From Acidobacteriaceae bacterium (lineage in GTDB: Bacteria > Acidobacteriota > Terriglobia > Terriglobales > Acidobacteriaceae), in the NCBI GenBank assembly GCA_003162255.1, contig PMMJ01000513.1, positions 700-8,232 on the forward strand: a stretch of 7,533 nucleotides of DNA. The letters are read 5' to 3'. Positions 1-6,058 of this stretch are shown here, piece after piece. Within the stretch, counting starts at the first letter, position 1, and each line of letters begins with the position of its first letter. The notes beneath the pieces were generated by a model. The model saw only the letters and a program-made list of their open reading frames with translations. It did not search any database and had not been told where the DNA came from. The translations under genes were made by a program, and so were the position numbers.

Positions 1-142
1 CTGCAAGCAGCTGGCTGCGCCTCGCTTCTACCCAGCCACGACCATAACTCGATGCCGGGTGAAGGGGCATACTCTCGTGGCACTTGGGGAAACGATGGAG
101 GCCCGTGGGCGTGTCTGTGGCGCGCACTGGGGCAGAAGGTTA

Positions 143-150
143 GGGGAGGA
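143..150 (+). promoter_or_regulatory. Ribosome binding site deciding the GTG start at 160
   Basis: The purine-rich string GGGGAGGA lies 9 nt before a GTG codon at 160-162. An ATG further upstream at 52 is in the same frame, but the 36 residues it would add (rich in Gly, Trp and Arg) do not resemble the family N-terminus and have no comparable binding site. The GTG is therefore the better start. Confidence 0.65.
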
Positions 151-159
151 ACAAAAACG

Positions 160-1143
160 GTGGAGGCTCACTTGGGCAGGAAGTTGCTGTATCTCTCGTC
201 GGCTGACGTGCAGGCCATTGGGCTGACCATGGCGGAAATCATCGTGGCGCTGGAGGCCATGTTTCGCGAGAAAGGCGAGGGCCGGGTGGAGATCCCGCCC
301 AAAATCGGCGTCCACACCATGCCCGACGCTTTCATCCATGCCATGCCCGCCTATATCCCCACTCAGAAAGCTGCGGGAATGAAGTGGGTTGGCGGATATC
401 CCGGGAACAGCAAACGCGGGCTGCCGTACATCACCGGGCTGCTCATTTTGAATGATTCTGAGACCGGCATGCCACTTTCGGTCATGGATTGCACGTGGAT
501 CACCACCGAGCGGACCGCAGCTGCCACCGCGATTTCGGCAAAGTATCTGGCGCGTCCGGAATCAGAAACGGTTGGCATCCTCGGCTGCGGCGTGCAAGGC
601 CGCAGCAACCTCCAAGCCCTGAAGACCTTGTTCCCACTGAAAGAGGTCCGCGGCTATGACGTGAACTCCGACAGGAGCGCCACATTTGCGAGGGAGATGA
701 GTTCGCAAGCGGGAATCAAGGTGATTCCGGTCGATGATGCAAAGCAGGCGGTTGTTGGCAACGATATCGTGGTTACTGCGGGGCCCATTCTGCGCACGCC
801 GCACGCCACGATTCAACGCGGCTGGCTTGCCGAGGGCGCATTTGCTTCGCTGGTGGATTTCGACTCTTACTGGCATCCTGACGCGCTGCGGGAAGGCGAC
901 AAGTTCTGCACGGACGACACGCGACAACTCGAACATTATCGCCAGATCGGCTACTTTCAGGACATCCCACCGGTTCACGCCGATCTCGGGGAACTCGTGA
1001 CCGGACGCAAACCCGGCAGGCAAAGACCAGAGGAGCGCACCTTCGCGTGCAATCTTGGCCTGGCGCTGGAGGATATAGCGACAGCAGGGTTGATCTATGG
1101 CCGCGCGCTGGAGAGGAAAATCGGGACGTGGCTGCCGCTTTAG
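160..1143 (+). CDS. Ornithine cyclodeaminase / mu-crystallin family NAD(P)-dependent enzyme
   Basis: Soluble cytoplasmic enzyme of 327 residues, the usual length for this family, which includes ornithine cyclodeaminase, archaeal-type alanine dehydrogenase, ketimine reductases and SbnB-like opine enzymes. Counting from the GTG start, a conserved Lys-Trp pair sits at 75-76 (substrate-binding lysine in the family). An ERTAAAT segment covers about 117-123, with the substrate-carboxylate Arg at 118. A Rossmann dinucleotide loop GCGVQG is at 142-147, and the family's late LALED motif at about 301-305. The C-terminus (GTWLPL) is family-like, so the gene is complete. Which amino acid it uses cannot be read from sequence; family membership is firm, ornithine as substrate is not. 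The stop codon TAG at 1141-1143 overlaps the left end of a repeat element. No partner gene is on the same strand nearby except the threonine dehydrogenase remnant. Confidence 0.93.
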   Translation: MEAHLGRKLLYLSSADVQAIGLTMAEIIVALEAMFREKGEGRVEIPPKIGVHTMPDAFIHAMPAYIPTQKAAGMKWVGGYPGNSKRGLPYITGLLILNDSETGMPLSVMDCTWITTERTAAATAISAKYLARPESETVGILGCGVQGRSNLQALKTLFPLKEVRGYDVNSDRSATFAREMSSQAGIKVIPVDDAKQAVVGNDIVVTAGPILRTPHATIQRGWLAEGAFASLVDFDSYWHPDALREGDKFCTDDTRQLEHYRQIGYFQDIPPVHADLGELVTGRKPGRQRPEERTFACNLGLALEDIATAGLIYGRALERKIGTWLPL

Positions 1144-1344
1144 CAGGCTGCGAAACGCGCAGGGCGGGAACATTGCCACACCGGGGCTAAAGGCCTTCGT
1201 TGATGAGGAGCGGCTCGGGCGGCCCTTTAAGGGCCGCTCTTCCACGGCGATGCAGGCTTCGTCGAGTCTTTCCGCAGTCTACTGGGATGAGAGCCCCTCT
1301 TCCATGACGAGGCATGGCTTCCTCGAGTTTCTCCGCAGCCTGCT
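1142..1344. repeat. Non-coding repeat element with terminal inverted repeats
   Basis: The left end AGCAGGCTGCGAAAC (1142-1156) is matched in inverted orientation by GTTTCTCCGCAGCCTGCT (1327-1344). Eleven outer bases are identical, followed by a 3-base gap and AAAC/GTTT. The ~200 bp between carries no credible gene. The geometry resembles a small palindromic or MITE-like intergenic element. Its left end supplies part of the stop codon of the upstream gene. A diverged copy of the right end, with core TCCGCAGTCTACTGGG (1271-1286), lies inside. That it is a dispersed family is inference; only one copy is visible here. Confidence 0.6.
1219..1237 (+). terminator. Perfect hairpin, possible transcription terminator
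   Basis: GCGGCCCTTTAAGGGCCGC is a perfect inverted repeat of 9+1+9 bases, giving a GC-rich stem with a small A/T loop. It lies about 75 bp after the cyclodeaminase stop codon. The following bases TCTTCC are only weakly T-rich, so factor-independent termination is possible but not certain. It may equally be part of the repeat element that contains it. Confidence 0.4.
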
Positions 1345-1354
1345 GGGGCATGAC
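1237..1354. repeat. Two imperfect tandem copies of a ~60 bp unit
   Basis: Copy A begins CTCTTCCA at 1237 and copy B begins CTCTTCCA at 1297. Shared blocks then follow in order: GGCTTC (1255 and 1316), TCGAGT, TCCGCAG, CT-CTGGG and ATGA. Copy B has one extra base before GGCTTC, so the two are out of phase as codons. Differences are scattered, which suggests an old duplication. In one frame each copy would read as a short peptide containing FRSLLG or FLRSLLG, but neither has a proper start. Confidence 0.6.
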
Positions 1355-1375
1355 AAGCAATAGGCGCGCCTAAAC

Positions 1376-1609
1376 AGCAAGAACGCCGTATTGGTCATCG
1401 GGGTTGGCCCGATTGGAATCATGGCGGCGGCTGTGGTCCGTCATGCGGGCGCGCGTCATGTCGTGATTACGGATCTGAACTCCTATCGCTTGGCGCTTGC
1501 CGAGAAGGTGGGAGTCAGCATGGCTATGGACCCACGAAACATGCCCCTCAAAGAGGCGCAAAAGCGCCTCGGCATGCAGGAGGGGTTCGATGTAGGTCTG
1601 GAGATGTCA
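1376..1609 (+). pseudogene. tdh: Internal fragment of L-threonine 3-dehydrogenase
   Basis: About 78 codons match the NAD-binding Rossmann half of the zinc-dependent L-threonine 3-dehydrogenase, which oxidises threonine to 2-amino-3-ketobutyrate. Visible landmarks are the dinucleotide loop GVGPIGIMAAA, the strand ARHVVITDLN whose Asp would contact the NAD ribose, then YRLALAEKVG and finally EGFDVGLEMS, all in family order and spacing. The whole zinc-binding N-terminal domain (roughly the first half of a ~340-residue enzyme) is missing. After the Ser at 1607-1609 the family similarity stops at once, and 18 unrelated codons lead to a stop at 1661-1663. The frame opens just after a TAG at 1361-1363 and has no usable start or binding site. 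It is a non-functional remnant or an assembly join. Confidence 0.85.
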
Positions 1610-1610
1610 G

Positions 1611-1754
1611 CTAGAACAGTTCGTCGATCGGCCCGTGAATTTGCATCGCTGCCGAACCAATGAGGGCCACGCCCCTGATGAGTTTCTCTTTCATCGAGCC
1701 CAGATCGCAGTATTCTGGGAGCCCTTTTCTAGGCGGCGAAACGTCTAAAATTAC
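1611..1754 (-). other. Unidentified 47-codon open stretch, possible gene remnant
   Basis: This minus-strand frame is open between a TGA at 1755-1757 and a TAG at 1611-1613. Its second part, MKEKLIRGVALIGSAAMQ from an ATG at 1694, has a short charged start followed by a hydrophobic run, like the beginning of an exported or membrane protein. No good ribosome binding site precedes the ATG. I do not recognise a family. It abuts the end of the threonine dehydrogenase fragment, so it may be another piece of broken gene; chance is also possible. Confidence 0.2.
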
Positions 1755-1814
1755 TCATAGCGGCAAACTGCCTTTCTTATGTTCGGAGGCAGAAAGCCGG
1801 AGTCCTTCTAACTA

Positions 1815-2081
1815 TCAAAAGGTGGTACCGAAGTCCGGAGTATTACGTACGTAATCGTAACAAAGCGTAAGCTCGCCCGTCGAGAGAGTGTCCATTTGAC
1901 GAACGTGGAACTCTTCAGCCACGACACGACAGATTATGTTGTGCACTGTCTGTACTTGCTGTTCAGGTACAGCGAGGTGCTGCGGATTCTGGATGGCGAC
2001 TTGGGCCAGACTGAGAGGGCTCAGGAATACCATCCCGCTGACTGCGGACCATGCCGTGTTACGTGAAAGCTTTCTGGATGA
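1815..2081 (-). pseudogene. Fragment of an exported protein, start missing
   Basis: The open frame begins after a TAA at 2082-2084 and has no start codon until an ATG at 2031-2033, in the middle of what looks like a signal peptide. The residues before that ATG (RKLSR, then an apolar stretch) make a natural positively charged n-region, and SPLSLAQ would be the cleavage region. After it comes a short soluble segment containing CRVVAEEFHVR, which I do not assign to a named family with confidence. The frame ends after about 88 codons. The likely reading is that the true start was removed where this gene joins the kinase fragment, and the C-terminal part is also lost or degraded. Confidence 0.4.
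1842..1855. repeat. Perfect 14-bp palindrome
   Basis: ATTACGTACGTAAT is a perfect palindrome without spacer, longer than expected by chance at any given site. It lies near the end of the exported-protein fragment in gene debris. It could be a remnant operator or recombination site; no neighbouring intact gene starts close to it. Confidence 0.5.
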
Positions 2082-2295
2082 TTAGGCCGTTTTCGTCGCC
2101 GCCGATCAGGCCGAGCCAGCCGGTGTAGGCGCCAAGGCGTACGATCTGCGTGAAATTGTTGGCGGTGACGCCGCCGGCGTGAATTTCCATGCGGTCGGCG
2201 CTGATTGTTTCTTCGGGACCGAGCAGACGCGGAACGATGGCGAAAGGACCTACGGTGCAGCTTCCGATTCTGACGACGTCGACATTCTTAGCCAT
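2059..2295 (-). pseudogene. N-terminal quarter of a PfkB-family (ribokinase-like) sugar kinase
   Basis: The 78-residue product begins with a typical PfkB start: a first strand VDVVRIGSCTV, a lid-region segment, then the sugar-binding glycine motif GGVTANN at about 42-48, and the strand with GLIGGDENG at about 62-70. PfkB kinases have about 300 residues; the Asp catalytic base and the ATP site (second signature) are absent because the frame ends with IIQKAFT and a stop. The start ATG at 2293-2295 has a GAGGAG ribosome binding site and lies 12 nt after the stop of the nucleoside-hydrolase-like gene, so it was built as the next gene of that operon. Downstream sequence belongs to an exported-protein fragment in another frame. 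The truncated product cannot be an active kinase. Sugar specificity (ribose would fit the neighbour) is inference. Confidence 0.85.
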
Positions 2296-2307
2296 TAGTC
2301 TCCTCGG

Positions 2308-3417
2308 TTATTGGGCTGCCTGGTGCGTGCCACGAATGGGCCGGGTCATGAGATCGATGAACATCTTGTCGAATTTTTCGAGGTTCAACTCGAGGGGCAC
2401 GTGCACGAACTGCTCCCCGAGGCCGGGCTGGGTACCGGGCGTCCAGACGAGCGTATTGCCGTAGCCGGGGCCGTGCGAGTAGTCGATGTCCATGTACAGC
2501 TGCGTTTCTTTGGTGATGATGCTCGGGTCGAGCCACGCGGCGGCGGCGAGCTCGTCCCAGCGGAACTCTTCGTCGGCGTATTTTGCCAGATATTGAGCGG
2601 CGGGGTTCGGCGATTTCGCGATTTCGGAGATCATGGCTTTCTTGAGCCAGGTTTTCACCGAGATGTCGACCGTGGTGTCCGTAATCTTGTGCCAGGGCGC
2701 GGTGTAGACAATATGAACGGCTTCGGGGTCCCACCAGAAATTGAATTCGCGGCGATTTTCGGGAGCCCAGTCATCCGGAACGACGGGCGCGATGCTGCCG
2801 CCCATGACGACGAGTTCCTGGGCGAGATCGGGTACCTGCGGGTCAATGCTGATGGCTTGCGCGATGTTGGTGAGCGGGCCTCCGGCGTAGATCGTCACTT
2901 CATGCGGATGCTTGTGGACCATACGGATGATGAAATGGGCGGCATCTTCTTCGGAGGGCTTTGTAGTGGGATTCCCTTCTACAAGCTTGGGGACTTCGTA
3001 GGGGCCGTGATAAACGCCGCGGATGCCATCCCCGATAGGCTTTCGATTCCAGGCGCCTTTGTATGAGACCTTGCCGTAGATCGCCTCCCAACGAGTGATG
3101 GTTTCTTCGCGGTTGATAAGCGGGAAGACGGCACCGGGGACGACGGGAATGTCTGTGCGGCCGACGATTTCCAGCATGCGTAGCGTGTGCGCGACTTCTT
3201 CGTCACGCCACATATCGCCGCTGACGACGGTGATGCCGAGCGTCTCGACTTCTGGCGATTGCAGGAAGACAAGGATCGATTGCTGGTCCGTGGTCGCGGG
3301 GCCCCGCGCGTCCTGGTCGATGATGACTTTCCGCTTCGATTGCGCAGTCAGCGGGGAAGCAACGGCCATGACGCAAAAAAGTCCAGCGAGAAAGACGTTC
3401 CGGAGATTGGTCCTCAT
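2308..3417 (-). CDS. Exported nucleoside-hydrolase-like protein (IunH superfamily, divergent)
   Basis: 369 residues with a clear signal peptide: RTNLR, an apolar stretch to about 21, and cleavage near TAQ at 24-26. The mature part follows the inosine-uridine nucleoside N-ribohydrolase fold, which splits N-glycosidic bonds of ribosides using a calcium ion held by aspartates. Landmarks are VIIDQDARGP with D34 and D36, D44, the YAGGPLTNIA segment (177-186), EFNFWWDPEA (224-233), and WDEL (287-290) followed by the DPS turn at 297-299. Two features depart from the textbook enzymes. The calcium motif DTDPGxDD is replaced by a longer D-x-D-x-x-G-P-x-x-x-D form, and the usual catalytic His-Asp pair is Trp-Asp. 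The start has an AGGAG site 9 nt upstream. The kinase fragment follows after 12 nt. Substrate is unknown; it may act on an N-glycoside other than a normal nucleoside. Confidence 0.87.
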   Translation of the reverse strand: MRTNLRNVFLAGLFCVMAVASPLTAQSKRKVIIDQDARGPATTDQQSILVFLQSPEVETLGITVVSGDMWRDEEVAHTLRMLEIVGRTDIPVVPGAVFPLINREETITRWEAIYGKVSYKGAWNRKPIGDGIRGVYHGPYEVPKLVEGNPTTKPSEEDAAHFIIRMVHKHPHEVTIYAGGPLTNIAQAISIDPQVPDLAQELVVMGGSIAPVVPDDWAPENRREFNFWWDPEAVHIVYTAPWHKITDTTVDISVKTWLKKAMISEIAKSPNPAAQYLAKYADEEFRWDELAAAAWLDPSIITKETQLYMDIDYSHGPGYGNTLVWTPGTQPGLGEQFVHVPLELNLEKFDKMFIDLMTRPIRGTHQAAQ

Positions 3418-3471
3418 GGTGGGGTTCTCCTGGGAAGCTTGTTTTTGGCCCTCAGTACATGATGGTGCGCG

Positions 3472-4905
3472 TCACCGGATCGAGATGGAACCGGCACCCC
3501 ATCCGGCCCTGGAATCCTCTGCATTCAACAAAATTTTGACTATTACGGAACCTACGGTCTGGCCTCTGGATTCAGCTTGCCACGTAATCTGCTGCCAGTT
3601 GCCTCCGTTTCCCGTGGGAGCGGTGAGAACGAACCACACAGGATAGACATCCTGCGGCCGCACCGAATACTGCGTAGCAGCGGCCTTCTCGGTCCAGCCG
3701 GATGGAAGGTCAACGCTCAAGTTAATTGACTGAGGTTGATCCGTGTCGTTATGGAGCAAAAAAGGCAGCTCCAATGTGCCACCCGGGTCGACTCCTATCT
3801 CCGGCACTTTCATCAAATCGGCAAGGTGTCCAATGCCGTGAGCAGGCCAGAATTTCCGGTAAAAGGCCCAAGGGTCCCCCAGTTCGATGGAGATCCCCTC
3901 GCGGACTTGCGGACGATAGCCGCAAACGGGCGCAAATGGGATGGGCCCCCGAACGGCGCCCTCAAAAATATCCCCGGTGACGGTGCCACCCACCAGCGAT
4001 TTGCCAAGAATAAATCGATCAGGAAGCTGAAAGTACTTGAAATTTCCGGTTGCAAGAGCGACCTTCGCCGCCTGCCCTGTCTCGCCCTGCGTCAGATAGT
4101 AGGACTCTTCCAGGGCCGCAGCCCGGTAGTAGGGCATATGAAGGGACGGAGAAACATCCATCGCGGAATAGACTGGACCTTGTTCCTTCATAAACGCCAT
4201 CTGCGACGCATCAGAGAAGAAATAAAGCTTTTCGGGCTGCCACGGGCGCAGTCCCTCGGTAAGGTTACCGATCCCCTTGCGGTCGCGTGGAAAGGAAACC
4301 TGTTCCGGAAATGCGGTCGGATCCCCCGCCAGGTCAAAGGCTTCCGTGGCGATCACAGCGGAAGCCTGATGATCGCCATGATTTTCTCCTACCACAAAAT
4401 GAGGCAACCATGTGAGGATGACTTCCGGGCGAGTGAGCCGGACAATGCGCACTGCCTCCTCAAGCGCCGCACCGTGGCCCCAGGTTTCGAGCGAGCGCAG
4501 AACATTGTCGCCGGGCGTGTCGGTGGTGCCGCTCATAAACCAGACGTTGAAGACGCCGATCGAAGCCAGCGCCCGGCGCGCCTCAATTTCCCGGACTTCC
4601 CCGATCGCAGCGGCCTGTTCGTAACCCACTTCATTGCCGCCTGCTTGGCTGCGCGTTCCATCGAGGACGGCCACCCGTTTGTGCTGATCGGAGATGGCCC
4701 TGATCAGATAACCGGCCGGTTCATCGTCGGAATGGGCGACGATGACAAGAATGTCCGCCTTGTAGCGGTCGTCTGGAAGCGGGCTGGCGGTGGTGGTCTG
4801 AGGAGCAAGTTGTCCGATCATTGCAGTGGGCCATACGCCCATCAAGAGGAGAAGCAAACATCCGAGCGGGTTCGGTCGGACAGGAAATGCGGTGCGCTGC
4901 TGCAT
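3472..4905 (-). CDS. Exported PIG-L/LmbE-family deacetylase with C-terminal beta-sandwich domain
   Basis: 477 residues. An N-terminal hydrophobic segment (about 14-30) after a charged start suggests a signal peptide or lipid-free anchor. The catalytic domain (about 48-310) carries the zinc motif as AHSDDE, with H58, D60 and D61, where most members have Pro at position 59. It also has TRSQAGGNEVG at 84-94 and the second zinc site HGDH at 176-179. PIG-L/LmbE enzymes remove acetyl groups from N-acetylglucosaminyl compounds, as in MshB and the GPI pathway. Residues about 375-460 (beginning GGTLELPFLLHNDTDQ) read as an NPCBM-associated NEW3-type immunoglobulin-like domain, common on exported carbohydrate enzymes. 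The ATG at 4903-4905 is preceded by GGGAG at 7 nt spacing. The next gene, the nucleoside-hydrolase-like one, follows after 54 nt. Substrate is unknown; an acetylated amino sugar in the periplasm or outside the cell is the natural guess. Confidence 0.9.
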   Translation of the reverse strand: MQQRTAFPVRPNPLGCLLLLLMGVWPTAMIGQLAPQTTTASPLPDDRYKADILVIVAHSDDEPAGYLIRAISDQHKRVAVLDGTRSQAGGNEVGYEQAAAIGEVREIEARRALASIGVFNVWFMSGTTDTPGDNVLRSLETWGHGAALEEAVRIVRLTRPEVILTWLPHFVVGENHGDHQASAVIATEAFDLAGDPTAFPEQVSFPRDRKGIGNLTEGLRPWQPEKLYFFSDASQMAFMKEQGPVYSAMDVSPSLHMPYYRAAALEESYYLTQGETGQAAKVALATGNFKYFQLPDRFILGKSLVGGTVTGDIFEGAVRGPIPFAPVCGYRPQVREGISIELGDPWAFYRKFWPAHGIGHLADLMKVPEIGVDPGGTLELPFLLHNDTDQPQSINLSVDLPSGWTEKAAATQYSVRPQDVYPVWFVLTAPTGNGGNWQQITWQAESRGQTVGSVIVKILLNAEDSRAGWGAGSISIR

Positions 4906-4943
4906 GATAAGACTCCCTTTTTAGCACAGACCGTGATTGCAAC

Positions 4944-4954
4944 TGCGATTCGCA
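4944..4954. repeat. Short inverted repeat upstream of the deacetylase gene
   Basis: TGCGATTCGCA is a 5+1+5 inverted repeat 39-49 bp upstream of the deacetylase ATG, inside the only sizeable gap (112 nt) within the minus-strand cluster. The position would suit an operator for an internal promoter, but an 11-base match can be chance and I see no convincing -35/-10 pair. Confidence 0.25.
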
Positions 4955-5017
4955 TTATGCAGGAGAATGAAAATCTCAGTTTTTTGGAGGAACGTGTTCA
5001 ATCTAAGCCACGATAAT

Positions 5018-6046
5018 TCACTGTCCAAGGACTTCCTTATACGCTTCGCCCAGAGTCCGCCACGCGTTGATGGGCTCGGGTGCGGACAAGATCGTTCCGA
5101 AGCCAGCGCGATAGGTCCATGAAAAGATCGACTCGACGCCGCTATCGGCATAGGTGCGGGCGATCTGCCGTATAAAATCGATATCGACGGGAGACCCTAA
5201 ATAACTCATAATCCATCGTTGTGGAATTTTCTTGTACTTGCGCGCCAGGGCTACTGTCTTCTCGGCGAGGCGCTGATGAGTAGCTAAGGGGACGTCGTAA
5301 CTCGTAACAATAGAAGTCGAAAAGATGTCGTATTCCGGAAACGCGGCTACCTGTTCCCAATCATCGTAGCCTCGCTCGTACGAGAGATAATAATTATTCT
5401 CAGCGGGAAGACTGCACTGCGTGACTAGCCACTCTGGACGGATCGATTTCGCGAGCTGACTCGCGGACTGCAAGATCTGGCGGGCTTTCCGCCTGCGGAA
5501 TCTCTTCACCTGATCCGTGAGCACTTTCGGCATCGTGTAGCCATATTCCTGCTCGAATAGTTTTTGACATACTGAGCAGCGGCACGTCCAATCTGCGGTG
5601 CTCTGATAGCCAACCGGGTAGATGGGCATTGCGAAATGAGGCTCGTCCCAGAATATCCCTTGGGCATCACAGGATCGCGCCAACTTCTCAACCAGTTCGA
5701 GAAAATACTCTTGAAATGCTGGCGTATTAAAGCAAGCTGCCGCCACAGGTTCACCGGTAAGAGCGGTAATTTGCCGATTCTGAATATTCTCCTGGAGAAA
5801 GAGGCTGGGAGGCTCTCCTCCGAAAAACTTACCGACCCCCCAAGTATCCAAGTAGACGTTAAGCCCCTGCTTTCGTGCCTCTTCGACAATTTTCGGTATA
5901 TTCGGAAACCAGAAGAATATATCGAACTCACTGAGCGCCAGCAACACCGCGGTGCAGTGGTGAGCCCGCATTTCGGTAAAGTCTCGTGCTGCATGCTCTG
6001 GATAGCTGATTCCGTAATAGCTAACGCCCGTTTCTTTTACAGCCAT
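5018..6046 (-). CDS. Putative TIM-barrel glycoside hydrolase-like protein, uncharacterised
   Basis: 342 residues, no signal peptide, so cytoplasmic. Alternating strands and helices suggest a beta/alpha barrel: GVSYYGIS (7-14), CTAVLLALSE (31-40), GLNVYLDTWG (61-70), AQGIFWDEPHF (128-138), WLVTQCSLP (206-214), EYDIFSTSI (238-246), RWIMSYLG (277-284) and GVESIFSWTY (303-312). A Glu at 135 at the end of a central strand is where the acid/base of clan-A style hydrolases sits. Shortly after it lies a C-x-C-x-x-C cluster (C155, C157, C160), seen in several uncharacterised barrel hydrolases and possibly metal-binding. No exact family or substrate is recognised. The ATG has a GAGGAG site 8 nt upstream that overlaps the end of the preceding SIS gene; the 12-nt gap indicates co-transcription. 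The assignment to a hydrolase rather than another barrel enzyme is inference. Confidence 0.6.
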   Translation of the reverse strand: MAVKETGVSYYGISYPEHAARDFTEMRAHHCTAVLLALSEFDIFFWFPNIPKIVEEARKQGLNVYLDTWGVGKFFGGEPPSLFLQENIQNRQITALTGEPVAAACFNTPAFQEYFLELVEKLARSCDAQGIFWDEPHFAMPIYPVGYQSTADWTCRCSVCQKLFEQEYGYTMPKVLTDQVKRFRRRKARQILQSASQLAKSIRPEWLVTQCSLPAENNYYLSYERGYDDWEQVAAFPEYDIFSTSIVTSYDVPLATHQRLAEKTVALARKYKKIPQRWIMSYLGSPVDIDFIRQIARTYADSGVESIFSWTYRAGFGTILSAPEPINAWRTLGEAYKEVLGQ

Positions 6047-6058
6047 GTCGTTTTCTCC

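Noticed and set aside
52..159. Upstream extension of the cyclodeaminase from an ATG at 52
   Set aside because: The added residues do not fit the family N-terminus, while the GTG at 160 has a strong binding site at the right distance.
562..1245. Minus-strand open frame of 227 codons
   Set aside because: Antisense to the cyclodeaminase gene and running into the repeat element; no family features.
1660..1854. Plus-strand open frame of 64 codons
   Set aside because: Low-complexity Ser/Pro-rich reading, no binding site, no family resemblance.
2311..3066. Plus-strand open frame of 251 codons
   Set aside because: Antisense shadow of the nucleoside-hydrolase-like gene, whose family motifs are clear on the other strand.
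3736..5016. Plus-strand open frame of 426 codons
   Set aside because: It lies antisense to the PIG-L deacetylase, which has motifs, a signal peptide and a ribosome binding site. The antisense product shows no recognisable domain and many Arg and Cys residues scattered as in shadow frames.
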